DNA from: Acanthosepion esculentum
Lineage: Eukaryota > Mollusca > Cephalopoda > Sepiida > Sepiidae
DNA length: 64,000 bases
Assembly (NCBI GenBank): GCA_964036315.1
Contig: OZ038480.1
Coordinates: forward strand, 13,985,805 to 14,049,804
Direction: 5' to 3'
In this document: piece by piece, positions 21,502-31,795 of the stretch
How positions within the stretch are numbered: the stretch's first letter is position 1
Layout of the letters: each line of letters opens with the position of its first letter
Made by a program: the position numbers and the translations under genes
The notes under the pieces: model-generated
What the model was told of the DNA's origin: nothing
Database searches by the model: none
The model's input: the letters and a program-made list of their open reading frames with translations, nothing else

Positions 21502-22196
21502 ATCTCTTTTTGCTAGATGCTTTGCTTACTCGTCCTAGGTAAGACGATAAGCTTCATCCGCGTCCTGGGTAAGACGATAAACTACGTCCGCGTCCTGGGT
21601 AAGACGATAAACTACGTCTGCGTCCTAAGTAAGACGATAAACTACGCCTGCGTCCTGGGTAAGACGATAAACTACGTCCGTGTCTTAAGTAAAACGATAA
21701 ACTACGTCCGCGTCCTAAGTAAGACGATGAACTACGTCCGCGTCCTGGCTAAGACGATAAACTACGTCCGCAGCCTGTGTAAGACGAATAACTACATCTG
21801 TGTCCTGGGTAAGACGATAAACTACATCTCACAGCAAGGCCTTTGATCAGGTTTTGAGAAGCGTGGCACCATCTCTTAATTGCTGGGGTTCCCAGGACCA
21901 CCCTGACCCGGTGAGGTAGCACCTGTTAGGGTCCCAGCTATGAATATATAGTTAACCCCCCAAAAGGGGTCAAACCACTATTAATGTATAAAAATAGGTT
22001 TTAATACCAGCAATGTTTTTGTGAAAATATTTTACCAGCAATACATTTTGGAAAAAAATATCATCAGCAATACATTTTTGAAAAAAAATATTGCCAGCAA
22101 TAAAAAATCTTGTCATTAAATAACCCAGTTAGCTTGATATGCTATAAAACAAAACAAACCAAACAATCTCTTTTTGCTTCATACTTTGCTTAGTTT
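21502..22196 (+). mobile_element. VNTR retroposon, most complete copy
   Basis: Order: ten 30-bp minisatellite A units (21531-21830), a single-copy core (about 21830-21960, containing CCTGACCCGG and CCTGTTAGGGTCCCAGCTAT), three or four units of minisatellite B (about 21990-22110), then a tail with TTGATATGC and CAAACCAAAC. ATCTCTTTTTGCT occurs at both edges (21502-21514 and about 22168-22180) and the similarity extends to TTTGCTTA, so a 13- to 28-bp target duplication is likely. The 109-codon ORF is translated minisatellite. No protein is encoded. Confidence 0.8.
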
Positions 22197-22290
22197 CTGA
22201 CAGTCAATTTTGCTAATTCTACGCGCCCTTTCTATTTATCTGCCACTTTCTCCGTCATCTGTTACTCCTATACCAAGGTAGTAATCTCGG
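22165..22290 (-). pseudogene. RTE-type LINE fragment (host of the VNTR retroposon)
   Basis: The minus strand encodes a YLGIGVTDDGES-like and RRISKI/LAKLT-like stretch, matching YLG..IT.DG....EI..RI..AK in the RT C-terminal region of RTE-like LINEs. The sequence left of the VNTR element (21380-21500, minus) may be its continuation. Confidence 0.4.
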
Positions 22291-22786
22291 GGGGAAAGGA
22301 AAACAATGTCTTTTGTGAACAACTGTATATACAAATTATATATTAACGATATTCCTCGTTATTTCGTCAAGATACGCGGACATAGCTTTACACGTATAGT
22401 CATATATTTGAATTTGTGTACATCTATAAGCAATTGTATCATGCGCGTCTATGAGTGTGCTTACAGAGGTTTGTCATTATGGTGAGTCTGTTTCGATAGA
22501 AAAAAAAGACAAAGCGACTGAAATGGTTTGAATTCGCCTCCTGTGATGCACGTGTGCTATTTAATCGAGTTTTAATGACAGAAAGATATCAGACATCTCG
22601 TTTTCTTCATCATTTTTAGATTCAATTTCAAGGAAATAATAAGTACCATTATGGCAAGTAATTATTCTAAAACCATTCAGCCTTTTTTACTAAACTACGA
22701 AATAATACCTTTGTCTCAAAATAGTAGTAACATTACTATAGACATTTAGTCCACTAATAGAAACAACTACTGGAAGACATTGGTAG
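22291..22786. other. Non-coding interval, nothing recognised
   Basis: No gene or dispersed repeat seen. Confidence 0.5.
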
Positions 22787-23378
22787 CACTATCGTTATTA
22801 TTTGCATTATTCGGACTATTGTCCTCATCTTTGTCGCCATATTTAATACAACGTTTCGGCCGTTGTACACTCCGGCCTTCTTCAGGTAGTTGGAATGTCG
22901 GACCGAAACCTTTATTTCGCTCACTGGGGTAGACTCAAGGACACATGACACAGTCGGTAAAGGCGTTAGATAGATCCAGTGACAGGACACAAAGAGTGTG
23001 AGTTCAATACCCGGTTAAGGCAGTTATAACAGGAGATAACTGATAACAAACATCCATTAAACATGGCACGTGAAACTGAAACAGCCTACCCCAGTGAGCG
23101 AAATAAAGGGTTCAGTTCGACATTCCAACCACCTGAAGAAGGCCGGAGCGTACAACGACCGAAACGTTGTAATAAATATGGTGACAAAGATGAGGACAAT
23201 TGTCCGAATAATGTAAATAGTGTACATAATACCTCATCTCAGAAATATAAACAGATACTGAAAGGCCGAAATGTTGTAATAAATATGGCAACAAAGATGA
23301 GGACAATAGTCCGAATAATGTAAATAGTGTACATAATACCTCATCTCAGAAATATAGACAGACACTATCGTTATTATT
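22787..23378. mobile_element. Head-to-head SINE composite (subfamily B), copy 1
   Basis: A reverse-oriented 3' half (22803-22934) is joined to a complete forward SINE (22935-23260) with head boxes GGTAAAGGCG and GAGTTCAATACC. An extra about 105-bp tail unit follows (23261-23362). A perfect 16-bp direct repeat, CACTATCGTTATTATT, brackets the whole (22787-22802 and 23363-23378), indicating one insertion event. The right end has the intact tail (TATAGACAGACACT); the left end is truncated. Confidence 0.85.
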
Positions 23379-23379
23379 A

Positions 23380-23930
23380 TTATTATTTACTTTCATTTCT
23401 GGTATATACTCATTTCCTTCCGGGTCCCAACCAGAGACCTAAGGTCAGAAATGGAATCCTGACCTTCTCCACTGATCAATTAAAAACAACAACCTAATAT
23501 CACATATTTTACATAGTTAAAGCCTTTCGTAAGGTGTCAGCTCTACTTGTGAGTACAATCTTTGTATTTATTTAAGGCTTCAGCTAACAGGGATCTCTTC
23601 AGTTCGTCTATCGGGAGCGTTTCCGATCAAACCGAGGCTCGAACTACAACTGAAATTGTTGATATCCTCAAGTGCCACATTTTTGGGATTTCGTTTTCAA
23701 AGTCCTTGTATTTTGATAGATTTTGAATCTCTTCAAAGAAACATTGCAGTCTGCAGGGACTGCGATGTCAAAAAGAAACCACATTTTGTTTTTGCGGTCT
23801 CTGATCACGATGTCCGGTCGATTAGATTTCATTGTTCTGCCCGTGTGTATTGCAAAGTCCCATGAAATTGTTACAGGTCCGATCTCCGTAATAGGGTCTG
23901 GGTGGTGTTCATACCAGTTTATTACAATTT
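23380..23930 (-). pseudogene. LINE 3' end, endonuclease-tail family
   Basis: Minus strand: a YEHHPDP-like start near 23915, HTGRTMKSNRPDIVI near 23840, a degraded CRLQCFFE region near 23760 and a terminal region shared with the 19.0 kb copy. An ATT tract (23371-23392) lies at the other end. Not functional. Confidence 0.55.
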
Positions 23931-23939
23931 CCTTCCAGT

Positions 23940-24585
23940 AAAAGTCGCATAATTGTCAATGCAGATATTGGCCCACTCTGCCATCCCGAGTTTTATATTC
24001 AGTGGTGGTGGGGGGTCCTAATACCATGCAACCTAATACAAGGCAGTCAATTGTTTTTGGATATTTATCACAGAATCAGCATTTTCAGTTTTCAGTTTTG
24101 AGTGTTTTCTGCATTTTGAGTTTTTATGTGCTTGGTAATTTCAAATTAATAATTATTAGTCCTGTGCAACAAGAAAAAAAATGAATCTCCTTTTAACCTT
24201 GCACTATGTAAGCACTGATCGTTAGGTTGGTTGTCTACATTAGCTTGTTTGTTACGGGCAGAATATTGGCCACCAAGCGGTTTACCTTGCCATCGTTTCT
24301 GCATCTGGTCCATTGCATTTGCCTTTGTTTTCTATTTTTAAGCTTTCTGCAGTTGCAGTAGGTGCAGTACGTTTAACTTGCATTTCTTCACCCAGTTGAA
24401 ACTCCATTTTGAACTTGGCGCCTTCTTTAATTACTAAATAAAGTTTCTTTCATTTACTTCAACACACAGATCAATCATCCAGTCTTCTATAGTTTCCAGG
24501 TGTATCTTTGAAGGCTGGTTGTTGTAGTTGTGTAAAACAGTTCTTGTTGAAACAATCTTCTGACCCGTTCGCATTTGGGCACATA
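23940..24585. other. Non-coding interval, nothing recognised
   Basis: Moderately complex sequence without a recognisable domain. It probably contains more decayed LINE. Confidence 0.4.
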
Positions 24586-24586
24586 A

Positions 24587-24813
24587 TACAATCATCATCA
24601 TCATCATCATCATCGTCGTCGTCGTGATCATCATCATCGTAGTCGTCGTCATCATCATAATCATCGTCATCATCATCATTATCGTCGTCGTCATCATCAT
24701 CGTCGTCATCATCGTCATCATCATCATCATCATCATCGTCATCATCGTCGTCATCGTCATTGTCATCATTGTTATCGTCATCATCGTCATTATCATCGTC
24801 ATCATCATCACCG

Positions 24814-24845
<32 letters not shown>

Positions 24846-25208
24846 GTCATCGTCATCATCATCGTCATCATCATCATCATCATCAATTTCATCATCATCG
24901 CCATCATTATCATCATCATCATCATCATCATCATCATCGTCATCATCATCATCATAATCGTCATCATCGTCATTGTCGTCGTCATCGACATCATCATCAT
25001 CGTCGTCGTCATCGTCATCGTCATCATCGTCATCGTCATCATCGTCATTATCATCATCGTCATCACCGTCATCATCGGCATCATCATCATCATCATCATC
25101 GTCATCATCGTCGTCATCATCATCGTCGTCATCATCATCATCATCGTCATCATCATCATCATCATCGTCATCATCGTCATCATCATCGTCATCATCATCA
25201 TCATCATT
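24587..25208. repeat. (CAT/CGT)n trinucleotide array, about 620 bp
   Basis: An almost uninterrupted array of TCA and TCG triplets with rare TAA, TTA, CCA or ACA variants. Three frames are open (poly-Ser, Ile/Val, Met/Thr), giving ORFs up to 257 codons. These are by-products; there is no start context or flanking coding sequence. Confidence 0.95.
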
Positions 25209-25224
25209 ATATTTCGATTTCTGC

Positions 25225-25700
25225 TATGGTCACATTACCTTCCAAGTCTGCGGGAAGATCTAAGTCAGGTAGCGGTGTGTTGTTATGGCAACATTTCATG
25301 ATTTTTTTAATTCCCATAACATGACTAGTGCTACATTAGTGTGTTGGCTGTATGTATCAAGACAATATTTTGTATGTCTCTTAAGCTCGGGTTTCCATGG
25401 ATTTTTTTAATGCCTTGTTGTGTTCCTTTTTTATCATTCCAAACGCACCTATGACTGGTATTATTCTTCTTTTCAATTTCCACATTTTTTTTTCTATTTC
25501 GATTTCCAGGCTTTTGTACTTCGATAGTTTTTCAAATCCCTTAGTTGCTAAGTTACATTCCGCTGGGCAAACCATATCAATTAGTAGACAAGTTGTTTTT
25601 TTTTCTTTTCAATTTTTGGCAATTATGTCCGGCCTATTGGCTTCAATCTTTCTGTCTGTAAAGATGGTGCCATCCCATAGAATTGTTCTCTTCTATTTCC
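25225..25700 (-). pseudogene. LINE 3' end, endonuclease-tail family
   Basis: Minus-strand ORF 25575-25381 carries MVCPAECNLATKGFEKLSKYKSLEIE and IPVIGAFGMIKKEH. Upstream at about 25640 is a RPDIIAK-type sequence. Its 3' section matches the copy at 640-760 (AGTCTGC(A/G)GGAAGA(C/T)CTAAG). It abuts the CAT/CGT array. Confidence 0.6.
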
Positions 25701-25739
25701 GTAGCCGGTGTTGTTGTTGTTGTTAATATTATTATTTGT

Positions 25740-26145
25740 GTATGTTAAGTTTCCTGCTTTGTATCCTGTAGAGACGGGTTCAATCTATGGTTCTTAGGCC
25801 CTATAGGAGAATTGTCATTTAATTGATAACTTTCTTTGTATATGGGATGTTCCCAGTCGGGCGATTTTCTAGGCAATTTTATGATGATGTTATCTGAGAC
25901 ACTGTTAGTAAAATCCTCCATTCCTTTTCTCACGAGGCCCAGAGCTCCGTTTACTATTGATACAGTCTCCCACATCCTGTTAATGTCGACCTCCAGTTTA
26001 TTGTATTTGTACAATTTCTCGATAATTTTCATGAACGTGATTGTCTCACGAGTTAGCTCATGAATTTCTTGTATTTTTTTATAATATCGGGTCTGTTGGT
26101 TTTTATTTCCCTGTCAGTTTGAATTGGCTGAATTTTCGCCTATGC
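25740..26145 (-). pseudogene. LINE endonuclease-tail fragment, second subfamily
   Basis: Minus strand: PIQTDREIKTNRPDII near 26110, then EKLYKYNKLEVDINRMWETVS and VNGALGLVRKGMEDF (ORF 26032-25745). The same domain as the neighbour, but about half the residues differ, so this is a different LINE lineage. Confidence 0.6.
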
Positions 26146-26159
26146 TAACTATGAATGTA

Positions 26160-27085
26160 AGCGCAGCAAAAGATTGGCGGCAAGGTCTCATCATTTTACA
26201 GTTGTAATGTCTAGATATAACCGTAAGTTTTATACTAACAGTTTCTCCTCTTCCGGCTTCCGAGTCAACTTTGATTTTCAAAAATTTAGCACACTATTTA
26301 CATTATTCGGGCTATTGTCCTTATCTTTATCTCCATATTATTACAACGTTTCGGCCATAGTACGCTCCGGCCTTCTTCAGGTGTTTGGAATGTCGAACTG
26401 AACCCTTTATTTCGCTCACTGGGGTAGATTGTTCTAGTTCCACGTGCCATTTTTAATGGATGTCATTTATCAGTTATCTCCTGGTAATTCCCCTCTCCAA
26501 GTTCTCCAACGCCTTAACCGGGTATTGAACTCACATTCTTTGGGTCCTGCCATTGGATCTAACTAATGCATTTAACCACTGTGCCATGTGTCCTTGAGGC
26601 ATGAATTTCTGGGTATTATAAACCTAATGTCTTCAGTCTTTTTTTTTACCAGTGCTCATATTGCAATTTTTGCTGTTATCGGTCATGTTTTTACCAGAGC
26701 TCATATTGTAATTTTTTGTTGTTGTTATTATCGTTTTTCTTTGGCACTCCTTATAACTGGTTCCCATATTGTATTCATTTCTATGCTTGGTCGGCTCAAG
26801 AGAATTTATGGCCTAGCATATGTGCTGATTCCTTAAGTTTACGAATTTTCCAATGGTGTTCTTTGTCTATGATCCCAACCTGATTTCACAGAGATATATA
26901 GACAGATACTCAAAAATTTAAATACAATGTCAATCATTATCTTCTGTTTTCGTAAATCCTGTTCTTTTATCGTTTTATTACGTTAACAATGTTTTGTTTT
27001 CTCATATTCTCTAACACTCAGTAACCTCTTGGGTCTTATTGGCTTCATTGCCTTGCTGGGTGGGAAATTATTTTAAAAAACAGCC
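26160..27085 (+). pseudogene. CR1/jockey-like LINE 3' end split by a SINE composite
   Basis: The left piece encodes RSHHFTVVMSRYNRKFYTNSF (26170-26250), the conserved SHPFTV...R...FY..SFF block. The right piece, 26910-27085, is the 3' tail starting TCAAAAATTTAAATACAATG. Between them lies a 621-bp SINE composite whose edges duplicate TCAAAAATTTA. Removing it restores the order seen at 58.3 kb. Confidence 0.75.
26278..26920. mobile_element. Head-to-head SINE composite (subfamily B) with D domain, copy 2
   Basis: A complete reverse SINE (26289-26602) is followed by the reverse complement of the about 210-bp D domain (26603-26815). About 70 bases later comes a forward SINE tail only (CAGAGATATATAGACAGATA, 26889-26908). 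The perfect 11-bp duplication TCAAAAATTTA sits at 26278-26288 and 26910-26920. On the minus strand the head shows GTTAAATGCATTAG and GAGTTCAATACCCGG, the A- and B-box-like segments. Confidence 0.85.
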
Positions 27086-27089
27086 TGAA

Positions 27090-28140
27090 AGTGGGGGGCT
27101 TCATCAGACTATTTTGTCTTAGACATATCCACTTCGGCTACTATCCTAATGAGTTAACTTGGTCGTGATCGATAGTTTTCAATAGAAAATAGGTATAATT
27201 AACTGGTTGTTATGTGACGGAAATATTTGATTTGAAAATACAAGATCAAAATAAGAGAGGCTTTGTCAAAACAACAGTTAAAATGTCTGGTTTAAGGCAA
27301 AATTGGCGATTCCATGTCGAACAATCAAACGTAATCTTCCGTCTCTTTCTTCTTTCCTTCACTTCCTTTTCTCTTTTTCTTCCTCTTCGTTCTATTATCA
27401 AGAATTTCTCTTTTAAATTCCTCTGTTTCTATCCACCTTTGTCTTCCCCGACCTCGGTTTATCAGCATACGATCTCCTTAACCCCCAAAGCTATTCCTTA
27501 ACAATTCACGAACCCTATTCTCTATCTCCCCGACTTGTTTTTGAAACCCTAATTTACTTTCACTTTAACTATAACTTTCACTTTCACTTTCACTTTCAAT
27601 GCTTACTGTTATTCTCTTAATATATCTGCTTATATCTTTCTCCCAGTCGCTCTACATTGTTTTGCAATAATTTGGCTTCTCCTCCTTCCCGCACACACTT
27701 TTTTTATTTTAAAAGTCGTAAGATATGTGACGTAATCTTTCGTGCCGAATGATCCCGATCACACAACCGCCTACCTTCAATTCTGCACCCTTACAGGTAC
27801 AATGGAAGTTAATCTGTGTTATCATCGTTTACGTAAATGACTTTTGTGTTTTCAATCTTTTGTATTTGACTGAGTAGATTCTTTCAAAAATGCTCTTGTC
27901 TTTGATTTGTCCATTTAATTCAAAGCCACCGTCAGCCATTCTTTATTCATTGATATAAGTTTTTTATCATTATTCTTGTTAGAGCGATCATTGATTGAAA
28001 ACAAAATGGCGAAAATCGCTAGTTGTTGTTCTGATCGTATTTTGATTTTTCAAGTTTGCTTATATCCCTTGGTACTTCCATTGCACCGGGAAATTGACGA
28101 AGGGAAGTATGAGACAGAGCTTAAATTGAAAGATCTGGCA
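27090..28140. other. Non-coding interval, nothing recognised
   Basis: Includes short CTTTCA repeats near 27555-27598. The ORF at 27214-27501 has no known domain. Confidence 0.5.
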
Positions 28141-29395
28141 GCTGGCAAATGAAAAACGATATGAAAACGCAGCGGAAAGAAGAGAGACAAAGAGGAAGAG
28201 ACCATATAAAAGAATATGAAATAAAGTAGAGAGACAAGAAGAAGAAATAAAGAAGAGCGAGAAGAAGAAAATAACAAATAAAGAAGAAGAAGAAATAAAG
28301 AGAGGAGAAGAAGAAGAAGAAGAAGAAGAAGAAGAAGAAGAAGAAGAAGAAGAAATAAACAGAGAGAAGAAATAAAAAGAAAGAAGAAATAAAAAGAGAA
28401 AAGAAGAAGAAGAAATAAAAAAGAAGAAATAAAAAGAGAGAAGAAGAAATAAAAAGAGAAAAGAAGAAGAAAAAAGAAGAAATAAAAAAAGAGAAGAAGA
28501 AGAAGAAATAAAAAAGAGAGAAGAATAAATAAAAAAACAAGAAGAAGAAATAAAAAAGAAGAAAAAGAAGAAATAAAAAGTGATAAAAAAAGAAATAACA
28601 AAGTGAGAAGAAGAGGAAATAAAAAGTGAGTAGAAGAAGAAATAAAAAAGAAAGAAGAAGAAGGAAGACAAGAAGAAAAAGAAATAAAGAAGATAGAAGA
28701 AGAAGAAAAAAGAAAAAGTTGAAGAGGAAATAAAGGAGAGAAGAAGAGAAAGTAGAATAAGATGAAAGAAGTAAAAAAATAAAATAAAGAGAAATAAGAA
28801 GAAATAAAGAAAAGAAAGAAATTAGGGAATGAATTAAAAGGAAAGAAAAAAGTGGGAATAAAAAAGAAAAATTATGAACAAAAAAGAAAAGAGGAAAATA
28901 AAAAATGAAAGATTAACAAATAAATAAAAATAATGTAAACAGAAAAAGACATATTAGAGAGGGAAAAAGAGAAGTTGATAATAAACTTCATAGAAAGAAA
29001 GAAAGGAAGAATTACTGAATCTTAAAGAAAGAAAGAAAGAAAGAAAGAATGAAAGAAAGAAAGAAAGAAAGAAAGAAGGAAAAATAAGCAAATAAATAAA
29101 TTAAAGAAAGAAAGAATCACTGGATCTCAAAAACAAAGAAGGAAAGAAAGAAAGAGAGGAAGAATTACTGAATCTTGAAGATAAAAAGAAAGAAAGACAG
29201 AATGGAAGAACAAAATAAAGAAAGAAGGAAGAAAAATAAAGTAAAGAAAGAAAGGAGGAAAAGGAAGCAAATAAATAAATTAAAGAAAGAAAGAAAGAAT
29301 CACTTAATGTCGAAGACAAAGAAGGAAAGAAAGTATAAGTAGGAGAATAAAGGAATAAAAGAAAGAAATTTTGCAAATGAAAATAACGAAATTGC
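28140..29395. repeat. Polypurine tract, about 1.25 kb
   Basis: The plus strand is almost entirely A and G: (GAA)n with a pure core at about 28308-28352, then AAATAAAAAGAGAAG-type units, then (GAAA)n from about 28990. Within it an about 110-bp segment recurs (AAATAAATTAAAGAAAGAAAG at 29091 and 29271). Overlapping minus-strand ORFs of 91-203 codons, rich in Phe/Leu/Ser, are translations of this tract. Confidence 0.95.
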
Positions 29396-29399
29396 GTTA

Positions 29400-29985
29400 G
29401 TGTGTTCGTCGAGTTAGTAAGAAATAGGACAAAGATGGCCTGTCGATTTTCTGAATTTCTTTATTAGATAAATGACAACAGCAGTCAGGGTGGAATCACC
29501 CAGCACCATTATGGCCGACACTTCCGACACCAACTCCACTTCCGCTGTCTCTTCTCCCCTTCCACTTGCTTGCTACTGTCTCCGTCGTTCTTGCAACAGA
29601 CTGTCACTTCAGCGAACTGGTTATCTGTCTCATGCCCCGTTGACTCCGTTCGGATATTGAGCGAGAAAATGAAGCTCTGAAAAGTACTTTCCGTGTTAGT
29701 GAATGGCTAACAAGCAAGCGATACCCCAGAACAGATCTGTCAGTCTTGTCATGGCGTCCATTCCCGCCATAGAAATGCTTTTGCTTTTAATACTTACACC
29801 TTAATCGGATTCTTTCAGCTACCACCCCAGCTCTTTGTATTTCAGGACGGACACATGAAGATGACAGAAGAAGAAAGATAAAAATTAGAAAAAAATAAAA
29901 AGATTAGAAAAGAGAGAGGAAAGAAGGATGTCGAAAGGAAAAAAAATGACTGTAGATAAGTATTTGACTGTATGGGTTGTTTTAA
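29400..29985. other. Interval with a possible zinc-finger-like LINE scrap
   Basis: Plus-strand ORF 29472-29660 ends LACYCLRRSCNRLSLQRTGY, vaguely like the C2H2 finger (C..C...R.GL..H) that closes some LINE polyproteins. I would not call it a gene. The rest is unrecognised. Confidence 0.3.
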
Positions 29986-29989
29986 GTAA

Positions 29990-30455
29990 ATATCACTGCC
30001 ATATCTGGGCGAGAACTGCCCAGTCCTCACTTGCCTGTCTTGATAGAGTTCAAATGCGACTCCGCTGCCTTGTGGGTGATTAATTATTCTCCGTACTACA
30101 ATTCCTTTCCCTCAGAAAAAAACGTACCACGCTTCTTCCCAATTTATCGCTATTACCAAGGCAAATGTTCTGACGGATTACATACTTTGATTCTGCCAGT
30201 TCTAACCTTCAGAACTGGGATCTGCCATTTCATGTCCACAGGGTCGAACCATACTAATTCCCTTTGTATTCCATTAGTAATTAGGAAGTTCAAGTTGAAC
30301 CCTTACTTTGTGTAACCAACTCCGGAGTGAGTGCTTTCCTGATCATTACAATCTTAAACTATTCAAGTTTAAGGTTAGCCGTTCTCATAAACTGTACTTC
30401 TTGTCTCTTACTCTTACCGCTCATACAACAACCTTTTCAGTATCCCTATATATGC
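29990..30455 (+). pseudogene. LINE reverse transcriptase C-terminus (another CR1-like lineage)
   Basis: CHIWAR at 29998, then LDRVQMRLRCLVGD (30038), a SLRK..T...LSLLPR block and NLQNWDLPFHVHR (compare F..R...LWNSLP). This is the thumb-like end of a CR1/L2-type RT, in two or three frames. Confidence 0.6.
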
Positions 30456-30475
30456 AAGCCTTCATATATATATAT

Positions 30476-30775
30476 ATTATGAAATGGACAAAGTCCGACA
30501 ATTATTTAAATATATTTTTATGTTTAACATTCTTTTTATAGATACAAGTATTTAAGTAAATGCTCTGTTTCTAATAAACAGTGTTAAATAACATTTACCG
30601 ACCTGAATGTCCGAGAAATTTTCATAGAAAATATTCGTCCTCTCACAGGATTCGAACCTGTAACCTTTACGGAACCGTCATATAGCCTGACGTGCCTATT
30701 CTGTTTCGGCCACTAAGTATCGTTCGGTTGGTCCAATTTTCTACTTATAAACTTCAATCTTCCATGACATTCATA
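30476..30775 (-). mobile_element. tRNA-derived SINE, second family (copy 1)
   Basis: Minus strand: a B-box-like GGTTCGAATCC at 30648-30658, followed by a body ending GTCGGACTTTGTCCATTTCA at 30482-30501. The copy at 46.27-46.6 kb is about 80-85% alike over the same length, with the A-box-like TGTGGCTCAATCGG better preserved there. Sequence upstream of the tRNA-like part is shared as well. Confidence 0.65.
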
Positions 30776-30875
30776 TCTGCTCATGATTATATATTATATA
30801 TATTATATATATATTATATATATTATATATATTATATGTATATATATAGCATAATGAGAGGCCACGTATACTTTC

Positions 30876-31530
30876 TTGATATGTATATAATATCTGGATA
30901 AAATAAATGAAACAAAATTGGGTGTTTTTTTTATGAAAGTATTTATTTCTGTGTTTTTGTATATATTTATTTATTTAATATTTCAGACCACCTAGGTCTT
31001 TCCTCAGAAATTAAATGATGTTAAACAATCAAACACAATCGCGTTCCACACCACGTGTCGTCCGAGTCTAAAAACAAACACACAAACACAGTAATTTAAC
31101 ACACATACGAAGAAGAAAAAAAGAAAAATACTGAATTCTAAAATTAGACACATATAAACTAGGAGTAAACAAACACGTGGATATTTTAAATCTACATAAA
31201 TATTTCAACAGTTAAAAATATTTAACAAATATTTCTTGAGTTATGGTCAAAAAACCTTTTAAACAACATTTATGGACACTATCATCAGTCTTCCGCCAAA
31301 ATTCAAACAAAGTCGCATTGCACATCACGTGACATGTACGCTTCACGACAAACGCTGTAAACAAACGCTGTAAACAAACACTCAAACACAGTATCTCATT
31401 TGATTTCTGAGGAAAGACCTAGGTGGTCTGAAATATTAAATAAATAAATATATACAAAAACACAGAAATAAATACTTTCATAAAAAAAACACCCAATTTT
31501 GTTTCATTTATTTTATCCAGATATTATATG
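30876..31530. mobile_element. Foldback/MITE-like element with about 135-bp inverted ends
   Basis: The left arm (about 30880-31015) and right arm (about 31393-31527) are near-perfect reverse complements, including ACCACCTAGGTCTTTCCTCA and its mirror. The interior holds two related units (AATCAAACACAATCGCGTTCCACACCACGTG, AATTCAAACAAAGTCGCATTGCACATCACGTG) and ACAAACGCTGTAA in tandem. No coding capacity. Both sides are AT repeats, which hides any target duplication. Confidence 0.85.
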
Positions 31531-31764
31531 TATATATATATTATATATATAAATATATATATTATATATATATATTATATGTATATATATATATTATATA
31601 TATATATATTATATTTATATATTATATCTATATATTATATATATTTATTATATATATATATTATATATATTATATATTATATATATATATATGATAAAAT
31701 TATAATATATATATACACACATATATATTATAATTTTATCATATATATATATCATAAAATTATC

Positions 31765-31795
<31 letters not shown>

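Noticed and set aside
21531..21830. CRISPR-like array of 30-bp repeats
   Set aside because: Head-to-tail minisatellite with no unique spacers, in eukaryotic DNA inside a retroposon.
24434..25207. 257-codon Met/Thr-rich ORF and matching Ile/Val and Ser ORFs
   Set aside because: Translation of the CAT/CGT array; all frames of a trinucleotide array stay open by construction.
28050..28671. Phe/Leu/Ser-rich ORFs of 139-203 codons that look like membrane proteins
   Set aside because: They arise from the polypurine tract and lack any non-repetitive coding sequence.
29472..29660. Zinc-finger protein fragment
   Set aside because: Spacing of Cys/His does not fit C2H2 well; at best a decayed LINE tail.
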